Shown one piece after another: positions 4,727 through 5,000 of a stretch of 5,000 nt of DNA. Location of the stretch: positions 1 to 5,000 of the forward strand of contig CALBPH010000184.1 in the NCBI GenBank assembly GCA_937899365.1, read 5' to 3'. The stretch comes from an uncultured Leptolyngbya sp. Lineage in GTDB: Bacteria > Cyanobacteriota > Cyanobacteriia > Phormidesmidales > Phormidesmidaceae. The notes under the pieces were generated by a model, which was not told where the DNA came from, did no database searches, and saw only the letters and a list, made by a program, of their open reading frames with translations. A program made the translations under genes and the position numbers. How positions within the stretch are numbered: the stretch's first letter is position 1; each line of letters starts with the position of its first letter.

Positions 4727-5000
4727 ATGTGGGAAACGCTTCAACTTAGTCTTTATAACCTTAGTCAGCTGGCCAATCAGTGGGTTGGTGCCCAGCTTGA
4801 TCACCTCTCCATTGCCAGTGTTGCCATCATTGCGGCAGCTGGTTTACTCACTAGCCTGACGCCCTGCATGCTGTCCATGCTGCCGATTACGGTGGGATAT
4901 ATGGGTAGCTACGAGCTAGAAAATCGTTGGCAAGCAGTGGGACAGTCAGGCTGGTTTGCCCTGGGTCTGGCAGCTACCTTGGCGGGGTTGGGTGATGTTG
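4727..5000 (+). CDS. ccdA: Cytochrome c biogenesis protein CcdA, 5' part (cut by window end)
   Basis: The first 91 codons are open to the window edge and read MWETLQLSLYNLSQLANQWV at the start. A membrane segment at about 30-58 carries LTSLTPCMLSMLPITVGY (41-58), the hallmark of CcdA/DsbD-type thiol-reductant transporters; C47 should be the first of the two redox cysteines, the second being beyond the window. A second membrane segment begins near residue 74. CcdA passes electrons from stromal/cytoplasmic thioredoxin across the thylakoid membrane to keep apocytochrome cysteines reduced for haem attachment in the system II (Ccs) pathway. ATG 4727 is the first start after an in-frame TAG at 4667-4669. 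No ribosome binding site is evident; the bases just before it are pyrimidine-rich. In many cyanobacteria, from memory, ccdA follows ftsW and precedes ccs1/resB, so ccs1 is expected next. Confidence 0.93.
   Translation, partial: MWETLQLSLYNLSQLANQWVGAQLDHLSIASVAIIAAAGLLTSLTPCMLSMLPITVGYMGSYELENRWQAVGQSGWFALGLAATLAGLGDV

Noticed and set aside
4334..4804. Reverse-strand open frame of 156 codons opposite the end of ftsW and start of ccdA
   Set aside because: It is antisense to the basic tail of FtsW, the terminator and the CcdA N-terminus, has no recognisable domain or membrane pattern, and crosses two well supported genes.
1..5000. CRISPR arrays, tRNA or rRNA genes, insertion sequences, toxin-antitoxin or defence genes
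   Set aside because: No regularly spaced repeats, no cloverleaf or rRNA sequence, no transposase and no small paired genes were seen on either strand.

Overview
The window looks like a piece of a cyanobacterial chromosome with four co-directional genes, all on the + strand. The evidence is an NdhD protein of the NDH-1 photosynthetic/respiratory type that resembles cyanobacterial NdhD1 along its whole length, an ftsW-ccdA gene order as remembered from cyanobacteria, two copies of the cyanobacterial HIP1 octamer (GCGATCGC, at 478-485 and 3007-3014), and the absence of clear Shine-Dalgarno sequences. Genus cannot be assigned from this window.

Layout. Positions 1-260 are non-coding and hold a G-rich tract that fits the canonical G-quadruplex pattern, a possible extended -10 promoter and two adjacent short tandem duplications. 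Positions 261-1220 encode a class I SAM-dependent methyltransferase of unknown substrate. The 274-base gap at 1221-1494 has no gene but contains several inverted repeats, one of which may be an operator and others a structured leader of the next gene. Positions 1495-3084 encode NdhD1, a proton-pumping membrane subunit of NDH-1. The 151-base gap at 3085-3235 holds a perfect 28-bp palindrome of the dispersed cyanobacterial kind and a promoter with a consensus -35. Positions 3236-4636 encode the septal peptidoglycan polymerase FtsW, probably from a TTG start and with a long, very basic C-terminal tail. A strong intrinsic terminator lies at 4667-4702. From 4727 the window enters ccdA, the thiol-reductant transporter for cytochrome c maturation, which is cut by the window end.

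How they fit together. NdhD1 (electron transport in the thylakoid) and CcdA (maturation of c-type cytochromes, including cytochrome f) both serve photosynthetic and respiratory electron flow. FtsW serves cell division. The genes share a strand, but each gap contains promoter-like or terminator-like sequence, so they do not look like one tight operon. The window is mostly ordinary housekeeping DNA. I see no defence, mobile or clearly novel multi-gene system. The points worth a second look are mostly in the gaps: the G-rich tract, the dyads ahead of ndhD1, the 28-bp palindrome, and a terminator placed only 24 bases before ccdA, plus the basic tail of FtsW.
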